Positions 45,067-56,154 of a stretch of DNA of 64,000 bases are shown one piece after another; position 1 is the stretch's first letter; each line of letters starts with the position of its first letter. The DNA comes from Alligator mississippiensis. Taxonomy: Eukaryota; Chordata; Crocodylia; Alligatoridae. The notes beneath the pieces are model-generated. The model saw only the letters and a list, made by a program, of their open reading frames with translations. It did no database searches and was not told the DNA's origin. The position numbers and the translations under genes were made by a program. The stretch spans positions 46,499,319 through 46,563,318 of the forward strand of contig NC_081831.1 in assembly GCF_030867095.1 (NCBI RefSeq), given 5' to 3'.

Positions 45067-48000
45067 GTGATCACACGCACCACACCTGAAGAAGAGCAGG
45101 GACCTGGGCAGAGACCTCTAAAAGCACAGCCTGCAGATCATAACACCCAAGGATCAGAAGACGGACGGGACAGAACAGAAGGGTACGATTCCTCAGAGGA
45201 AAACAAGCCACATACCTCTGAGAAACTCACATGTAAAAAGACTAGGATTCACACACCCAAAACAGGTGATCTGAACCCTGTGAATAAGAAACCCAGGGCT
45301 GATTGCTCGCACAATTTACAAAAAGAGGAGAGTCTTTCTCCTTTTTTGAAAGATCATAATTATTGTGAAAAAAAAAAAGAGGGTGGGTTTTCGGGGTGGG
45401 TATAAACACCCTGTCTTGAAAGATCATGATTATTGTGAAAAAAAGAAGGGGGTTTGGAGTGGTACACACAGGCGTATACGTCTCAGAAAGAGTGTGCAGA
45501 CCCCTTTGAAAGATCATGATTATTGTGAAAAAAAGAGGGGGATTTGGAGTGGTACACGTAGGCGTATACATCTCAGAAAGAGTGTGCAGAGCGCTTTGAA
45601 AGATCATGATTACTACCAGCGCAAAAGGGTAAATTTTACTCAGAAAGGAGGTAGTCTGTGTAATTCGGACAGCAGGCGTAGTCTGTATCATAAGAGGGGG
45701 AGTCATGGTAAACGTGGGGGTAAAAATGGTTGGCCAACCAGCAAGTGGCTTGCGGGGAAAAAAGTAAGGGCCTGGTTAAAGAAGAGCGTGGGGAAGGCTA
45801 AACACCGTTTGAGGAAAAAAAAAAAAGAGAGATCCCCTAGGGATCCCTCAAACACTTCTCCTCCTATCAGTCCTGACCCTTCACCAGAACCCCCGGAGCC
45901 AGAGAGAGGGGATGGAAAACATGGTTTAGGAACCCCTTTAGAGGGTCCCTCAAATGTACCCCAGCCACCCAGATCGGACCTTTCACCAGAACCCACAGAG
46001 CCAGAGAGGGGAGATGGTGACTATGGTTTAGGAAGCCCCTTAGAGGGTCCCTCAAATGTTCCCAGACCTTCCCCACCACCAAGACCTGAGGGGTCAGAGG
46101 GTTGGAATAACGAATCTGTTGTAGAAGACAGTTTAGAGGACCCCTTAAGCGCCCCCCGGTCTCCTGAGTCAGTAGAGGATGTATTACCGGATGTACATAT
46201 GGTGCGGGTGAGAAGGCAAGAGTGGTCTGTAGCCAGGTTTGGAGGCATGAGGTACACTGAGGAGTTCCGTTTTGTGAATCTGGAGCGTGTGCCGTTACAC
46301 GTGGCATACGAAGCCATAACCCATGGGGTGGAAGAAATTGTAGCAGAACTCTGCCAGAGATTTACAGGCAACGATTATGCCCAGTTACGTATTCAGGCAG
46401 ATAGTATGTCAAACTGCTTATACTCTCGAGCTATTAATTTAAACAAGATGACCCCTGAGCTGTTTTTAGAGTGGTTCAGTAAGCTGTTACAAAGCCAGAG
46501 AGAAATATTGCTCGATTCAACATTTTGGCTGGTTGTGATTGTTGTGAAAGGCCGGGGAGGTGGGAGCCGTAGAGTTATAAGCTCTATCCCCTATTCCCAG
46601 ATCATTACTAAAAAGAGGAAGTATTTAATAGACTTGAATACCTATGATACTAACCTGTGCTTTGCAGGCAGTCTATTGGCTGTTACAAAACATAGAGGGG
46701 CCAGAGATGTCGAACTGCTAGATGGTGCCAAAGAACTGTATAGGAAATTAGGACTGTCTATATATCAAAAGGTTATGCTCCATCAAGTACCTTTGTTTGA
46801 AGACCTTGAGCAGGTTAACATTCACATAGTGATGCATAAGGAAAAAACCGGGTGGAGTTTATTTAAAACACAGGACACGCCCAGGTACCCCGACACCTGT
46901 TTTCTTCTGCTACATGGTGAACATTATTATGGTGTTTTAGATGTGAGAAATGTGTTTGGCATGATAAATTATTGTGATCTTTGTCAGACGTTTACAGCCA
47001 TAGCCACACGTGCAGGTTCCGACGTCGTCTTTGCCTGAGACCAAACTGCTCTGAAAACGTGGGCAGGACACAGCGGTGCCCTAATTGTAAACTGTTCTGT
47101 CGTTCCAAAGAGTGCTTAGAAAAGCACGTGGCCCTGGCCTCTGAAAATAGGATTGAATGTCTGACTCAAACTCTGTGCGAAGAGTGTAAATCTTACGTGG
47201 ACAAAAAGCACGAGTGCAAAGGGCGACAGTGCAAACAGTGTTATGGGAAAATCACGGATGTAAACAAACACTGGTGCTTTATGCGCCAGATTAAAGAGCC
47301 TGAAGAAGGCGAGGGGTACATTTTTTATGATTTTGAATGCTTGCAGGAGATGGGTATGCATGTGCCCAACTATATTTTTGCAATGGAGCTAAAGACAGGG
47401 GGAAAAAAAACCTCAGAAAGATGCAGGCAAAAACCCCCAAAGGGCTTGTAAAGCTAAGCCCAAAAAGGCAGAAAGCACTTGGGAGTTTAAGGGTGAAGAG
47501 TGTCTGTCTGGTTTTATTAAGGTTTTTATGGATAAAAAGTTCAAGGACTACACCTTCATAGCTCACAACGCCAAAGGCTACGACGGTTACTTCGTTGTCA
47601 GCCAGTTATTGAAGGAAAAAATGGGTGTGAAACTAATCACTCAGGGCGGTAAACTCATGTGCATTGAAGTCACCAGGCTAGGCATCCATTTCATAGATTC
47701 TTTAAACTTTTTGCCCATGAAACTTAGCAGACTTCCACAGGCAATGGGATTTGAAGGATGCAAAGGTTATTTCCCACATTTTTTTAACACGGCAGAAAAC
47801 CAAAACTATGTGGGACCTCTCCCAGAGATGGAGTACTACGGCGTTGAAAATATGATGTCTGGTGAGAAAGGACAGTTTTTAGAATGGTATCAGAATAACC
47901 GCGATAAGACCTTTGACATGCAGAAGGAGCTGGCCTATTATTGCCAGCAGGATGTAAAAATTTTGAAAGAGGCCTGTTGTCTCTACAGGGATGAGCTTAT

Positions 48001-49913
48001 GAAAATGACATGGCGGGTAGACAGAGTGAAAGTAGATGGTGAACTCCAAAATGTAGTACGCTGCATAGATCCTTTTCAATACATCACGCTGGCCTCTGTC
48101 TGTATGGCCATGTACAGGTTTATGTTTTTGGAACCACAGACCGTAGCGCTTCTCCCCCCGGACAACTATCACAGGCAGAAAAAGAGGTTTTCAACCCCAT
48201 CTATTCAGTGGCTAATGTACATATCGGAGAAAGAAAATATTCAAATTCAACATGCCTTACAGGGTGGGGAATTTCATGTAGGTCCCTATTTTTTAGACGG
48301 CTATGCCAACATTGGTGGGGAACCTACGGCGTTTGAATTTAACGGATGATTTTTCCACGGTTGTGTCACTTGCTACAATGAGAAAGACCAGAACCCTGTG
48401 ACAGGGACGACCTTTGGGTTTCTGAATTATCAGGCATTGCACAAGACCGATTATCTCAAGAGAGAAGGGTTTACCATTAGGACCATTTGGGAGCATGAGT
48501 GGAGGGCTCTGTTAGAAACGGATGGGGAGTTGGCAGATTTTATAAGCAGAACCCCACTGCCTTCTCCACTGGTGCCTAGGGATGCTCTTTTTGGGGGCAG
48601 AACTAATGCCATCTGTCTATATTACCAAACTAAACCTGGCGAACAAATACACTATTACGATTTTACCAGTCTTTACCCCTTTATAAACAAAACGAAGGAA
48701 TACCCAATCGGACACCCTGAAATCATTCATGACAATTTCCAACCCCTGTCGAGCTATTTTGGAATAGCCAGGGTGAGACTGTACCCACCGCGAAGTCTTT
48801 TTTTCCCCGTGCTACCCACTAGGATGAATGGGAAACTTATGTTCACGCTGTGCCGCCTCTGTGCGGAAACAAGACAGCAAAAGTGCAACCACACAGATGA
48901 AGAGAGGGCCCTCCTGGGCACGTGGTGCACACCAGAATTGAATAAAGCTATCGCCAAGGGGTACAGAGTAGCTCAAATCTATGAAGTTTGGCATTTTGCT
49001 GAGAAGTCTAGCACCCTTTTTTCAGAGTACATAAAAATGCACCTCCGGCAGAAGCAGGAAGCCTCGAGCTACCCCGCCTGGTGTACCGACCTAGAAAAAC
49101 AAGAGAGATACGTGGCCAATTTCTTGCAAAAAGAAGGCGTGACCTTACGCCCTGAGCACATCAAACCCAATCCTGCCAAGCGCCAAATAGCAAAATTGTT
49201 TCTAAATTCTTTGTGGGGTAAATTCGGTCAGAGAACCAACTTGCCCAACACCAGTATCGTTAGAGACCCCGAAGAACTCTTTGGCTACCTCTTTTCTCCC
49301 GCCTATGAAATTTCATCTTGCGACTTTATTGATGATGAGGCAGCCTGCGTGTCTTGGAAACATGCCAAAGAGCGTTACACGGTCTCTGGTAACACAAACA
49401 TCTTTATAGCCTGTTTCACCACCGCTTATGCACGCTTAGAGTTGTACGCCCTGTTAGACAGCTTGCAAGACCGGTGTCTGTACCACGACACAGATTCTGT
49501 GATATTTGTGAGCCGCGAGGGAGATTGGCATCCCCCGCTAGGTGATTATTTAGGCGAGCTCACCAGCGAAATCCCCCCAGATGAACACATCACAGAGTTT
49601 GTGTCGGCCCGTCCAAAAACCCACGGGTACAAGTTGTCTGGGGGAAAGGTTTGCTTGAAGGTGAAAGGGATTACCCTGAATGTGGCCAACAGTGAAAAAG
49701 TCAATTTTGAAACCTTTGAGAGATCTTGTTCTAGATTATGGGGCAAACTCCACTGGGGACACCCCTAAAACAATTGTGATACAACAGCACTCTATCGTCA
49801 GGAACAAAAGCAAGTGGACGATAGAAACCAAAACCTTGAGAAAAACGCAGAAAGTCGTTTATGACAAAAGGGTCCTCACAGAAAACTTTAACAGCCTCCC
49901 CTATGGTTTTTAA
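45067..49913 (+). pseudogene. family B DNA polymerase region with repeat-rich N-terminal extension (copy B)
   Basis: Protein-primed type DNA polymerase that copies the linear genome in related elements. In order: a basic region with KDHDYCEKK repeats (about 45,340-45,620); an acidic proline-rich stretch with two SPEPxEPERGDG-type repeats (45,880-46,060); a conserved N-terminal domain; a cysteine-rich part (CPNCKLFC, CEECKSY, CKQCYGK). Then exonuclease boxes FYDFE (47,322), HNAKGYDGYFV and YYCQQDVKIL, and polymerase boxes YYDFTSLYPF (48,652), LFLNSLWGKFGQR and YHDTDSVIF (49,481). The end KRVLTENFNSLPYGF is typical of Polintons. The region is broken. The ATPase starts two bases after it. Confidence 0.93.
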
Positions 49914-49915
49914 AG

Positions 49916-50587
49916 ATGGATATGCGTTGGAAGCACCCCTTTTCTGTGATTTTGGCAGGCCCTAGCAACTGTGGTAAAAGTTACTTTATAAAAAACCTTT
50001 TGGATCACGCTGATAAAATGCTGTCTGTTATGCCTGAGAATGTGGTGTGGTGCTATAGCTGTTGGCAGCCTTTGTATGAAGAACTGCTTTGTAAACATCC
50101 TTTTATCAAGTTTGTGGAGGGTCTACCGGACAGTCTTAATGACAACTGTTTGTTTCCTCCTAATAAAATAAATATGGTTGTGGTAGATGATTTGATGGAC
50201 TCTGCCTGTGACAGCGGCGAAATCGAGAAAGCCTTTACCAAGTACGTGCATCATCGGAATCTGAGCATTATGTATATAGTTCAAAATGTTTTCTGTCAAG
50301 GGAAAAGGAGCCGCACCATTGCTCTTAGCACAAAATACATGGTTTTGTTTAAAAACCCCAGGGATAAGCTACAGATCGTGTCCCTGGCGCGGCAGATGTA
50401 TCCGGGTAAGACCCAGTTCTGTCTAGAAGCTTTTGAGGATGCCACTAAAACACCTTACGGGTATCTGGTGGTTGATCTAAATGCTTCTACCCCGGTTGCT
50501 TTTAGATTAAGAACCGGGCTTTTTCCTCCCGACCAACTGGCTGCTTACACTTTTAAAAAAACAGCAGGTGGGAATAAAAAGAGATGA
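49916..50587 (+). CDS. packaging ATPase, FtsK/HerA-A32 type (copy B)
   Basis: 223 codons. Walker A GPSNCGKS at residues 15-22, Walker B NMVVVDDLMD at about 86-95, and a polar MYIVQNVF strand that fits the sensor position. The length is normal for Polinton ATPases. In relatives it drives DNA into the capsid. It starts at MDMRWKHPFSV, right after the polymerase end, matching family starts. It lies in the plus-strand block ahead of two small conserved proteins. Confidence 0.94.
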   Translation: MDMRWKHPFSVILAGPSNCGKSYFIKNLLDHADKMLSVMPENVVWCYSCWQPLYEELLCKHPFIKFVEGLPDSLNDNCLFPPNKINMVVVDDLMDSACDSGEIEKAFTKYVHHRNLSIMYIVQNVFCQGKRSRTIALSTKYMVLFKNPRDKLQIVSLARQMYPGKTQFCLEAFEDATKTPYGYLVVDLNASTPVAFRLRTGLFPPDQLAAYTFKKTAGGNKKR

Positions 50588-50633
50588 TGTAGTGGCAGCC
50601 TCTTCTTAGCTCTCGGGACGGTGGAGGGGAAAC

Positions 50634-50963
50634 ATGTCTAACCGCGTAAAAAGAAATCTGGCTCTCTTAAAACTACTTCTTCAATCCTCCCCACAGCAGA
50701 GAAAAGCTATACTCTGCTCCGCCTCTGATGATTTAATAGCAGCCATTTCAGAAATTGCTCTGAACACCTTAAAAGGAAACATCCCTTTGACACCGCATCA
50801 AATTCGCGTGCTAAAAAAGAGACGCGGGATCATAAAAAACCTAAGTAACAAAAGACTACCGCTTAAAAAAAAGAAACAGCTGGTGAAACAGTCTGGGGGA
50901 TTTATCGGACCTCTGTTAAGTTTTGCTCTTCCTTTGGTTACGGGGCTTTTGGCCAGCCGGTGA
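50634..50963 (+). CDS. small basic conserved protein, 109 aa (copy B)
   Basis: Residues 1-50 are helical (VKRNLALLKLLLQSSPQQRK, LIAAISEIALNTLKGN), then PLTPHQIRVLKKRRGIIKNL, a lysine cluster LPLKKKKQLVK, and a hydrophobic glycine-containing end GPLLSFALPLVTGLLASR. This architecture is common next to the ATPase in animal Polintons. A DNA-binding or minor virion role is plausible, not shown. Its stop overlaps the next start (ATGA). Confidence 0.75.
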   Translation: MSNRVKRNLALLKLLLQSSPQQRKAILCSASDDLIAAISEIALNTLKGNIPLTPHQIRVLKKRRGIIKNLSNKRLPLKKKKQLVKQSGGFIGPLLSFALPLVTGLLASR

Positions 50964-51664
50964 TGGAGCACGCAGAAAAAATGTACCTGGTGCCCAAATA
51001 CGAACTGGAACAATTAAGGGCTACCCAACCGCCTCAGGAAAATATCAGAACTGAGGCAACCTGCTTATTGGATGCTGAAATGAGGAATATTCTCCAAAGA
51101 CCGGGGTTAGAAGAATATGATAAGGCTAAACTGTATGCCACCGTGCTTCAGAAATACCTGACCTATGTAAAGCAGGGTGATCTGGACAGAGGGAAATTAA
51201 CCCTGTTTCTGCCAGAACAGACACCCCTAGAAGCCGGATACCCCCTAGAAACCCCCACGAACCCTGACACAATCGTTCAGGAACTACTAGATAACGTGCA
51301 TACCCGATACAGGAAAAATGCTAAAGTACTGCTCACTAAGCTGAGCCAGCACAAGGATATTTCTTCTTGGGATGATCAAGGGGGTTTTGTCTACAAAGGG
51401 ATGCTCGTCAAGGGTTCTAACATGCTCGACTTGGTCCGGAGAACCCTTCAGACTCACGCCGGGGCTACTAAACATCCGCCTAAAGGCTGGGACATCTTTA
51501 TGCAAGCCATGGCCGAGCTGAACGTACCATCTTCTGTTATGGGCAACGTTGTGAATCGTGATCATCTGGAACGTCTGAAAGCATCTGCCTCAGACCAAGA
51601 AACACCAACAACGCCACCTATGAAGCGAAAAATAGTCTCTAAACCCCACTGGCTCCCCCTGTAA
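50960..51664 (+). CDS. conserved Polinton/adintovirus protein, 234 aa (copy B)
   Basis: MEHAEKMYLVPKYELEQL opens the protein; LLDAEMRNILQRPGLEEYDK then KAKLYATVLQKYLTYV form a helical core. The C-terminal third includes VNRDHLERLKASA and a basic KRKIVSKPHW end. The last gene of the plus-strand block, followed by AATAAA at 51,680. Recognised as a recurrent element-specific protein of unknown function. Confidence 0.75.
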   Translation: MMEHAEKMYLVPKYELEQLRATQPPQENIRTEATCLLDAEMRNILQRPGLEEYDKAKLYATVLQKYLTYVKQGDLDRGKLTLFLPEQTPLEAGYPLETPTNPDTIVQELLDNVHTRYRKNAKVLLTKLSQHKDISSWDDQGGFVYKGMLVKGSNMLDLVRRTLQTHAGATKHPPKGWDIFMQAMAELNVPSSVMGNVVNRDHLERLKASASDQETPTTPPMKRKIVSKPHWLPL

Positions 51665-51679
51665 AGTTTTACACTTTGA

Positions 51680-51685
51680 AATAAA
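51680..51685 (+). terminator. polyadenylation signal AATAAA for the plus-strand block
   Basis: AATAAA 16 bases after the stop of the 234-codon frame, ahead of the (CA)n array. Confidence 0.6.
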
Positions 51686-51738
51686 CTATTCTCTACTGCT
51701 ATAAATTTTTGTCTATAGAGGATTTTTTTGAATGAAAG

Positions 51739-51760
51739 CACACACACACACACACACACA
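51739..51760. repeat. (CA)n microsatellite between the convergent blocks (copy B)
   Basis: Eleven CA units between the two polyadenylation signals. The same length is found in copy A. Confidence 0.92.
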
Positions 51761-51776
51761 TTTAAACAACAACAGC

Positions 51777-51782
51777 TTTATT
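51777..51782 (-). terminator. polyadenylation signal for the minus-strand block
   Basis: TTTATT on the plus strand is AATAAA on the minus strand, downstream of the protease. It makes a tail-to-tail layout with the plus-strand signal ~100 bases away. Confidence 0.6.
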
Positions 51783-51970
51783 TACACAGCATCAGCTGAG
51801 TGTCTTATTTAGACAAAGCATTCGTGAAAGTCATTGCAAGAAATACATGTCTGGGCATGTTGAAACATGTTTTGAGCAGGCCCAGACACACGGAAATTTT
51901 CATATTTACCTTTTACAAAATGCATCACCACCCTATCATTTTGTGCTAAATCGTCGGAATAATACAATTT

Positions 51971-52372
51971 TTAAATCTGTTCAAGCGACAGCCCCTTGCT
52001 ACGGTGGTGTAGGAAAAACACACAATGGTATCCGCAGGCGAAGGACTGGGGGTGTTGTAACTGTTCCGTTTGAGAAACAGTGCCGGTGACGTTCTTGTTT
52101 AAAAACAACATAATGCTTTGAGGAAAGAGAGCGCTGTTTTGGGGGTGACCGTACGAGTCGAAAAATTCTCCGCTGTTCTGATCCTCCAAGTAAACAGCCA
52201 ACCAGTGTTCTCCGGGTTGATAATGTGGGTGCGTGTTGACTACTAAACTCAGGGGCCTTTTAGACTGCCGAGTCTTAGGAAGCCAGTCGCTGGGGAAAAC
52301 ATGTAAGAAAGTGTCTTTGGCATAAGGGTCTGAGGATAAAGCCCTGATGATCTGTTCAGTGTCCATCTTCAC
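51971..52372 (-). CDS. adenain-like cysteine protease (copy B)
   Basis: 133 codons. The His-Asp-Cys pattern of adenovirus proteases is present: His56 (GEHWLAVYL), Asp72 (FFDSYGH) and Cys113 (SFACGYHC), with a glutamine seven residues before the cysteine. It is shorter than adenovirus adenain (~200 aa) but normal for Polintons. The start codon overlaps the capsid stop by four bases. It would mature capsid proteins in a live relative. Confidence 0.92.
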   Translation of the reverse strand: MKMDTEQIIRALSSDPYAKDTFLHVFPSDWLPKTRQSKRPLSLVVNTHPHYQPGEHWLAVYLEDQNSGEFFDSYGHPQNSALFPQSIMLFLNKNVTGTVSQTEQLQHPQSFACGYHCVFFLHHRSKGLSLEQI

Positions 52373-53679
52373 ATGTAGTCAAACAGGACGTTTCTTCTCT
52401 GATTTATTTCTATGACGTTGTCAAAGACCCCATACACGATCATGTTAACCGTGGTGGGCAAAGCCGCAGCAAAGCATATTTCTGCTCTCAGGTTCCCGGT
52501 TTTAATCAGTGAATAATGATCAGCACACTCCTGGTCAGGAGACAGGTCAAAGGCAAATAAGGTGTACCCCAGAGCAAACTCCTCACGGTTGATGATCAGG
52601 GACCGGTCTTTCGTATGTTTACCGGCTGTCTGTACCAGCTGCATGTATTCTCTCACGCAGTTACCGTTTTCAAAATCTGGTTGTAGGGGTTTTGTTGGGG
52701 TTTGTTCTCCATCAACGTAGAAAGCCACAAAATTAATATTGTAATGTTTAAAATTAAAGGGCTTCTTAGCATAATTCCCACTAAAGGCATCGTTATCCAC
52801 GAACCCGATGATGATGAGTTTGGGTAACTTTCCCAGAAACAGATTCTCCTGGTTGCTGACTCGGCTGCCGGCAGGAATGCTAAACACTTTAATACCCACG
52901 CGGTCTGTGGGGTATTTAGCGTTGGCCGTAAGCAAGGCCTCCGCGTGGCCCAATCGGACACCCAGAGCTACCTTCGCTTTTTTCACAAAAAGTGAGGCAG
53001 ATGTTATTTTTAGTTTACATTGGCCAGCTGCTGCATTGCCCATCAAGCAGAAGGCATCTTTGCTATGTGTCAGCTTAATTTTCACATCCACGCCATTCAG
53101 CAACAGTTTTTCTTGAAAAAACAAATCGCTATGGAGATGACCAAGCAGCTCTATCTTTTTACTCTGGTCTGTCAGATTTGCCCGTCTTCGAAACCCCTGA
53201 TTATGGCCATCCCTTGCAACCGATTCATGATGCCCGGGGGTATCTTTGTAAAACAGGCCGGCAGAAAATTGGGTGGCGAGGGTGTCATCGCTGTAGTTGA
53301 GAACTGATTCGATGAAGGCTCGGTAAGGGTAACAGTTGTTGCTCTGGCTTATGAGACGGTCTCCCAGAGTGACATCCAGCTGACTGAAGACAGAAGCTAG
53401 TGGATAATTCACCAGACCCACTGCAGCCCCGGTATCAAGATCCGTTCCATCACCTTTTACAATCTTGCAGCAAAGGTACAGCAGCATGTTGTTCAAATCC
53501 ATGTAATCTTCGCCATTCCCAGCTATGAAAAAGTCAAGGGGGCTGGACTCGGTAATAGCCGAGAGTGGGGGGATCTCAACATACAGGCTTTTCTCAATGC
53601 AGGTCTGCGTTGGGGCTATTTGAAACACATCCAGTTTGGATTTGGCACATTCTTCAGACCCACAGTGAACAAAGGCCAT
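52369..53679 (-). CDS. major capsid protein, double jelly-roll (hexon-like, copy B)
   Basis: 436 codons. Typical Polinton/adintovirus hexon features: LDVFQIAPTQTCIEKSLYVE near the start, SPLDFFIAGNGEDYMDLNN, NYPLASVFSQLDVTLGDRLI, then VKIKLTHSKDAFCLMG and KHYNINFVAFYVDGEQTP. It ends MIVYGVFDNVIEINQRRN followed by VLFDYM. In relatives, trimers of this protein form the icosahedral shell. It lies between the pVI-like gene and the protease. Confidence 0.93.
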   Translation of the reverse strand: MAFVHCGSEECAKSKLDVFQIAPTQTCIEKSLYVEIPPLSAITESSPLDFFIAGNGEDYMDLNNMLLYLCCKIVKGDGTDLDTGAAVGLVNYPLASVFSQLDVTLGDRLISQSNNCYPYRAFIESVLNYSDDTLATQFSAGLFYKDTPGHHESVARDGHNQGFRRRANLTDQSKKIELLGHLHSDLFFQEKLLLNGVDVKIKLTHSKDAFCLMGNAAAGQCKLKITSASLFVKKAKVALGVRLGHAEALLTANAKYPTDRVGIKVFSIPAGSRVSNQENLFLGKLPKLIIIGFVDNDAFSGNYAKKPFNFKHYNINFVAFYVDGEQTPTKPLQPDFENGNCVREYMQLVQTAGKHTKDRSLIINREEFALGYTLFAFDLSPDQECADHYSLIKTGNLRAEICFAAALPTTVNMIVYGVFDNVIEINQRRNVLFDYM

Positions 53680-53684
53680 GGCGG

Positions 53685-54164
53685 TTAAAATATATTTCTG
53701 TTTCCTCCAGGAGAGCGCCCCTTCTTTTTCCCAGGCTGCTTCTTGGTTTTTTGTGTCTGGCTTCCCCGTCGACTTACCCTCTTCTTTTTAAGGGGTTGTG
53801 GAGGTCCTGCACGTCCGGAGTCTGGTACGTCTCTCTTTCTTTTAAGGCTCTTTCTTTGAATATACATGAGGCCGGACCCCTCCTGCTTTGCCGGCTTGAC
53901 CACTTTATCTAGGACAGCTCGGGAGACATGACCGATCACATCTTTGGCTATGTTTTGTGCCGCATTTTTAGCGTGGGGTTTAATAATCTCCAGGCCCCTT
54001 CTCAAAAGTGGAACGGCTTTTCTATAGAGGCTGTGAAATATACCTCCCACACCAGCCCCATACATCACGGGTACCCCATGATATCCGGGAAGGCCATACC
54101 CAGCCTGGGCTTTATAATAATTTCTGTTCAAATTAGGGTCCCCATAGTTTTTTACCATTACCAT
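53685..54164 (-). CDS. pVI-like minor capsid protein, 159 aa (copy B)
   Basis: A glycine-rich start (AQAGYGLPGYHGVPVMYGAG), then VGGIFHSLYRKAVPLLRRGL, an amphipathic helix, and a long basic tail (LKRKRDVPDS, PLKKKRVSRRGS, KKQPGKKKGRSPGG). This is the pattern of membrane-lytic pVI/pX-type internal capsid proteins of adenovirus relatives. Start lies five bases upstream of the capsid gene in transcription order. Assignment by composition and position. Confidence 0.78.
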   Translation of the reverse strand: MVMVKNYGDPNLNRNYYKAQAGYGLPGYHGVPVMYGAGVGGIFHSLYRKAVPLLRRGLEIIKPHAKNAAQNIAKDVIGHVSRAVLDKVVKPAKQEGSGLMYIQRKSLKRKRDVPDSGRAGPPQPLKKKRVSRRGSQTQKTKKQPGKKKGRSPGGNRNIF

Positions 54165-54180
54165 TGTACTTTTACTTATT

Positions 54181-54921
54181 TTAAAATCTCAAAGTCTTCT
54201 GGGGGCGTAGGTGAAGCTTAACGATCACCTTACCAAAGCGAAATGAGATGTGTTTGTTCTGATCCGTCTTTATTTCAATGCTGATTGTGTCGATGTGACG
54301 TTGACTGATGGCGACATAATGCGGGTTGTCATACGTGATGGTGACAAACTCGTTGTTGCTTCCACGGACCGGGACACAATGTAGCAAAGGTACCAAAAAC
54401 TCCCCCAGAAGCTGATGTTCCACAATGTCTGTGTAGACATACAGTGAATTGAACCCTCCAGTAATATCAGCTGGGAAGGGTGGTTTTTTAACAGAGACTC
54501 CAGGTAGCATTCCCAAAATATAGGCTAGTTCACCATGAGTATAAAAACCATAAGAGTTATCTTTGGCTTTAAGTCTCACTTTCCCGAACGCTTGGTCATA
54601 GTGCATAACTAATTCGGGTGGAGTAGGGTTGTTGGTGATTGTATTGTTTATAAGATCCAGTAACTCTGTGATGGATGTTTAATACCCCTGAGACAGGCTG
54701 TATCCCCATTTTTTAGTCCCAGTAATAATTTTGAAAGGGGTGTCTTCGTTGATGTTGTTCCAGCTGTGTGGGTATTGTATTTCTGCTAACCCTATCTCCC
54801 AGTTCCCCAACAGATCCAGAGGTTTAACCAGTTGTATGGTAAAGTTTGAGCTGGTGTTCTGTGGAAAAATGCTGGAGCAAGCGTTGCTGGGTAAAGTAAT
54901 GTAAAAGTCACCATCACACAT
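54181..54921 (-). pseudogene. penton-like minor capsid (single jelly-roll) region (copy B)
   Basis: Begins GDFYITLPSNACSSIFPQNT and NFTIQLVKPLDLLGNWEIGL, then a later part with ELAYILGMLPGVSV, GGFNSLYVYTDIVEHQLLG and ITYDNPHYVAISQRHIDTIS. These are the typical vertex-protein segments of Polintons and adintoviruses. The region is broken. It lies between integrase and the pVI-like gene. Confidence 0.85.
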
Positions 54922-54945
54922 CTCAACCTTCTGACTGAGGTACCC

Positions 54946-56027
54946 CTATATGTTACAAACTTGGGAGGCTTCCACCCAACTGTTAAATTTAGATGGCCAC
55001 CCCAACCTTTTTACCAACAACTGCTTCTTTCTTCCTTTTCCTTTCATTGCTAGAACTTTTTCAACTCTGTAAACTCTGTCCTGTTTGGGATTCACTTTTT
55101 GTAGTTCTTCAGGGTAGAAAGAACCCTCAATAGGTTCATCTTCGTAATCTTTTAGGCGGTATACAGGCGTCTGCACATGTCTAAGGACTTCATGCACTAT
55201 GAAAATCTCATTGGTGAATGTTTGTTCATAACCTTTTTCAAACTGCCCTTTGGCTCTAGACACCCTCACATGGTCTCCTTTTCTAAACACGGGTGCTGCT
55301 GGTTTTATTTTGAAATAGTCCCCGTACACGGCTTTCCACACCCGTGGAGAGTTTGAGAAGTTCACGTCAACAGGCCTGGTGCGAATAGTTCTGTGAAAAC
55401 TGTGGTTGTAGCTCTTTATAAACTCTGGTAACACATCAATGTAGCGAAAGGTGTCGCGGGCTGTAACATACCTCCACATCTTTGATTTTTTGTTCTGTTA
55501 AACCTCTCTACCACTGCCGCTTTCACTTCACTATTTGTCACAAAATGGTGAACATTATACTGTTTTAACAGCTTACTTAAAGACTTATTTAAAAATTCTT
55601 TTCCCCGATCAGTCTGTAATTTTTGAGGTACACGGCCCTCTGTAAAAATGGTTTTAAAGGCTCGAGCTATTTCACCACCTGACTTGTCTTTTAGACCTAT
55701 GGCGCACGCATACTTTGATAATATGTCTATCGCTGTTAAGATGAACTTAACCCCTCTGTTGTGTTTAGAAAACTGCTGCATATCCACCAAATCTGCCTGC
55801 CATTGTGCATCAATATCTGAAACAAGTCTGTTTCTTTTAAAATGTCTTCTTGCCGGTTTGTGCAGGGTATAAGCATCCTGGTCTGAAAGCCAGGCAGCCA
55901 CCCCACTTCTGTTCAGGAACTTATTCTGCCTTTTGGTAGCTTCAAAAAATGCGTTCACCCCACCAAAACTACCAGCTTCACCAGGAGAGTAATAAACTTC
56001 CTTTAATATAGCCTCCTGTGTAGACAT
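54946..56027 (-). pseudogene. retroviral-type integrase with chromo-like tail (copy B)
   Basis: The DDE core is recognisable: QADLVDMQQFSKHNRGVKFI (first Asp), KLQTDRGKEFLNK (second Asp) and VKAAVVERFNRTKN (Glu). A C-terminal SH3/chromo-like domain reads VYRVEKVLAMKGKGRKKQLL and WPSKFNSWVEASQV. In Polintons this enzyme inserts the element and yields 6-bp duplications, agreeing with the TATGTG flanks. Broken. Closest gene to the right terminal repeat, transcribed inward. Confidence 0.9.
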
Positions 56028-56154
56028 GTCTGTTAACCATTCCCCCCTACACTTACCCCCATGCTAACACCCGTGTTGTGCATTCAAACACTTGAGGACA
56101 AATTTAAACCACAGCACAAAGACACCATCTTCCAAATTCTCAACTTCTGTTTAA

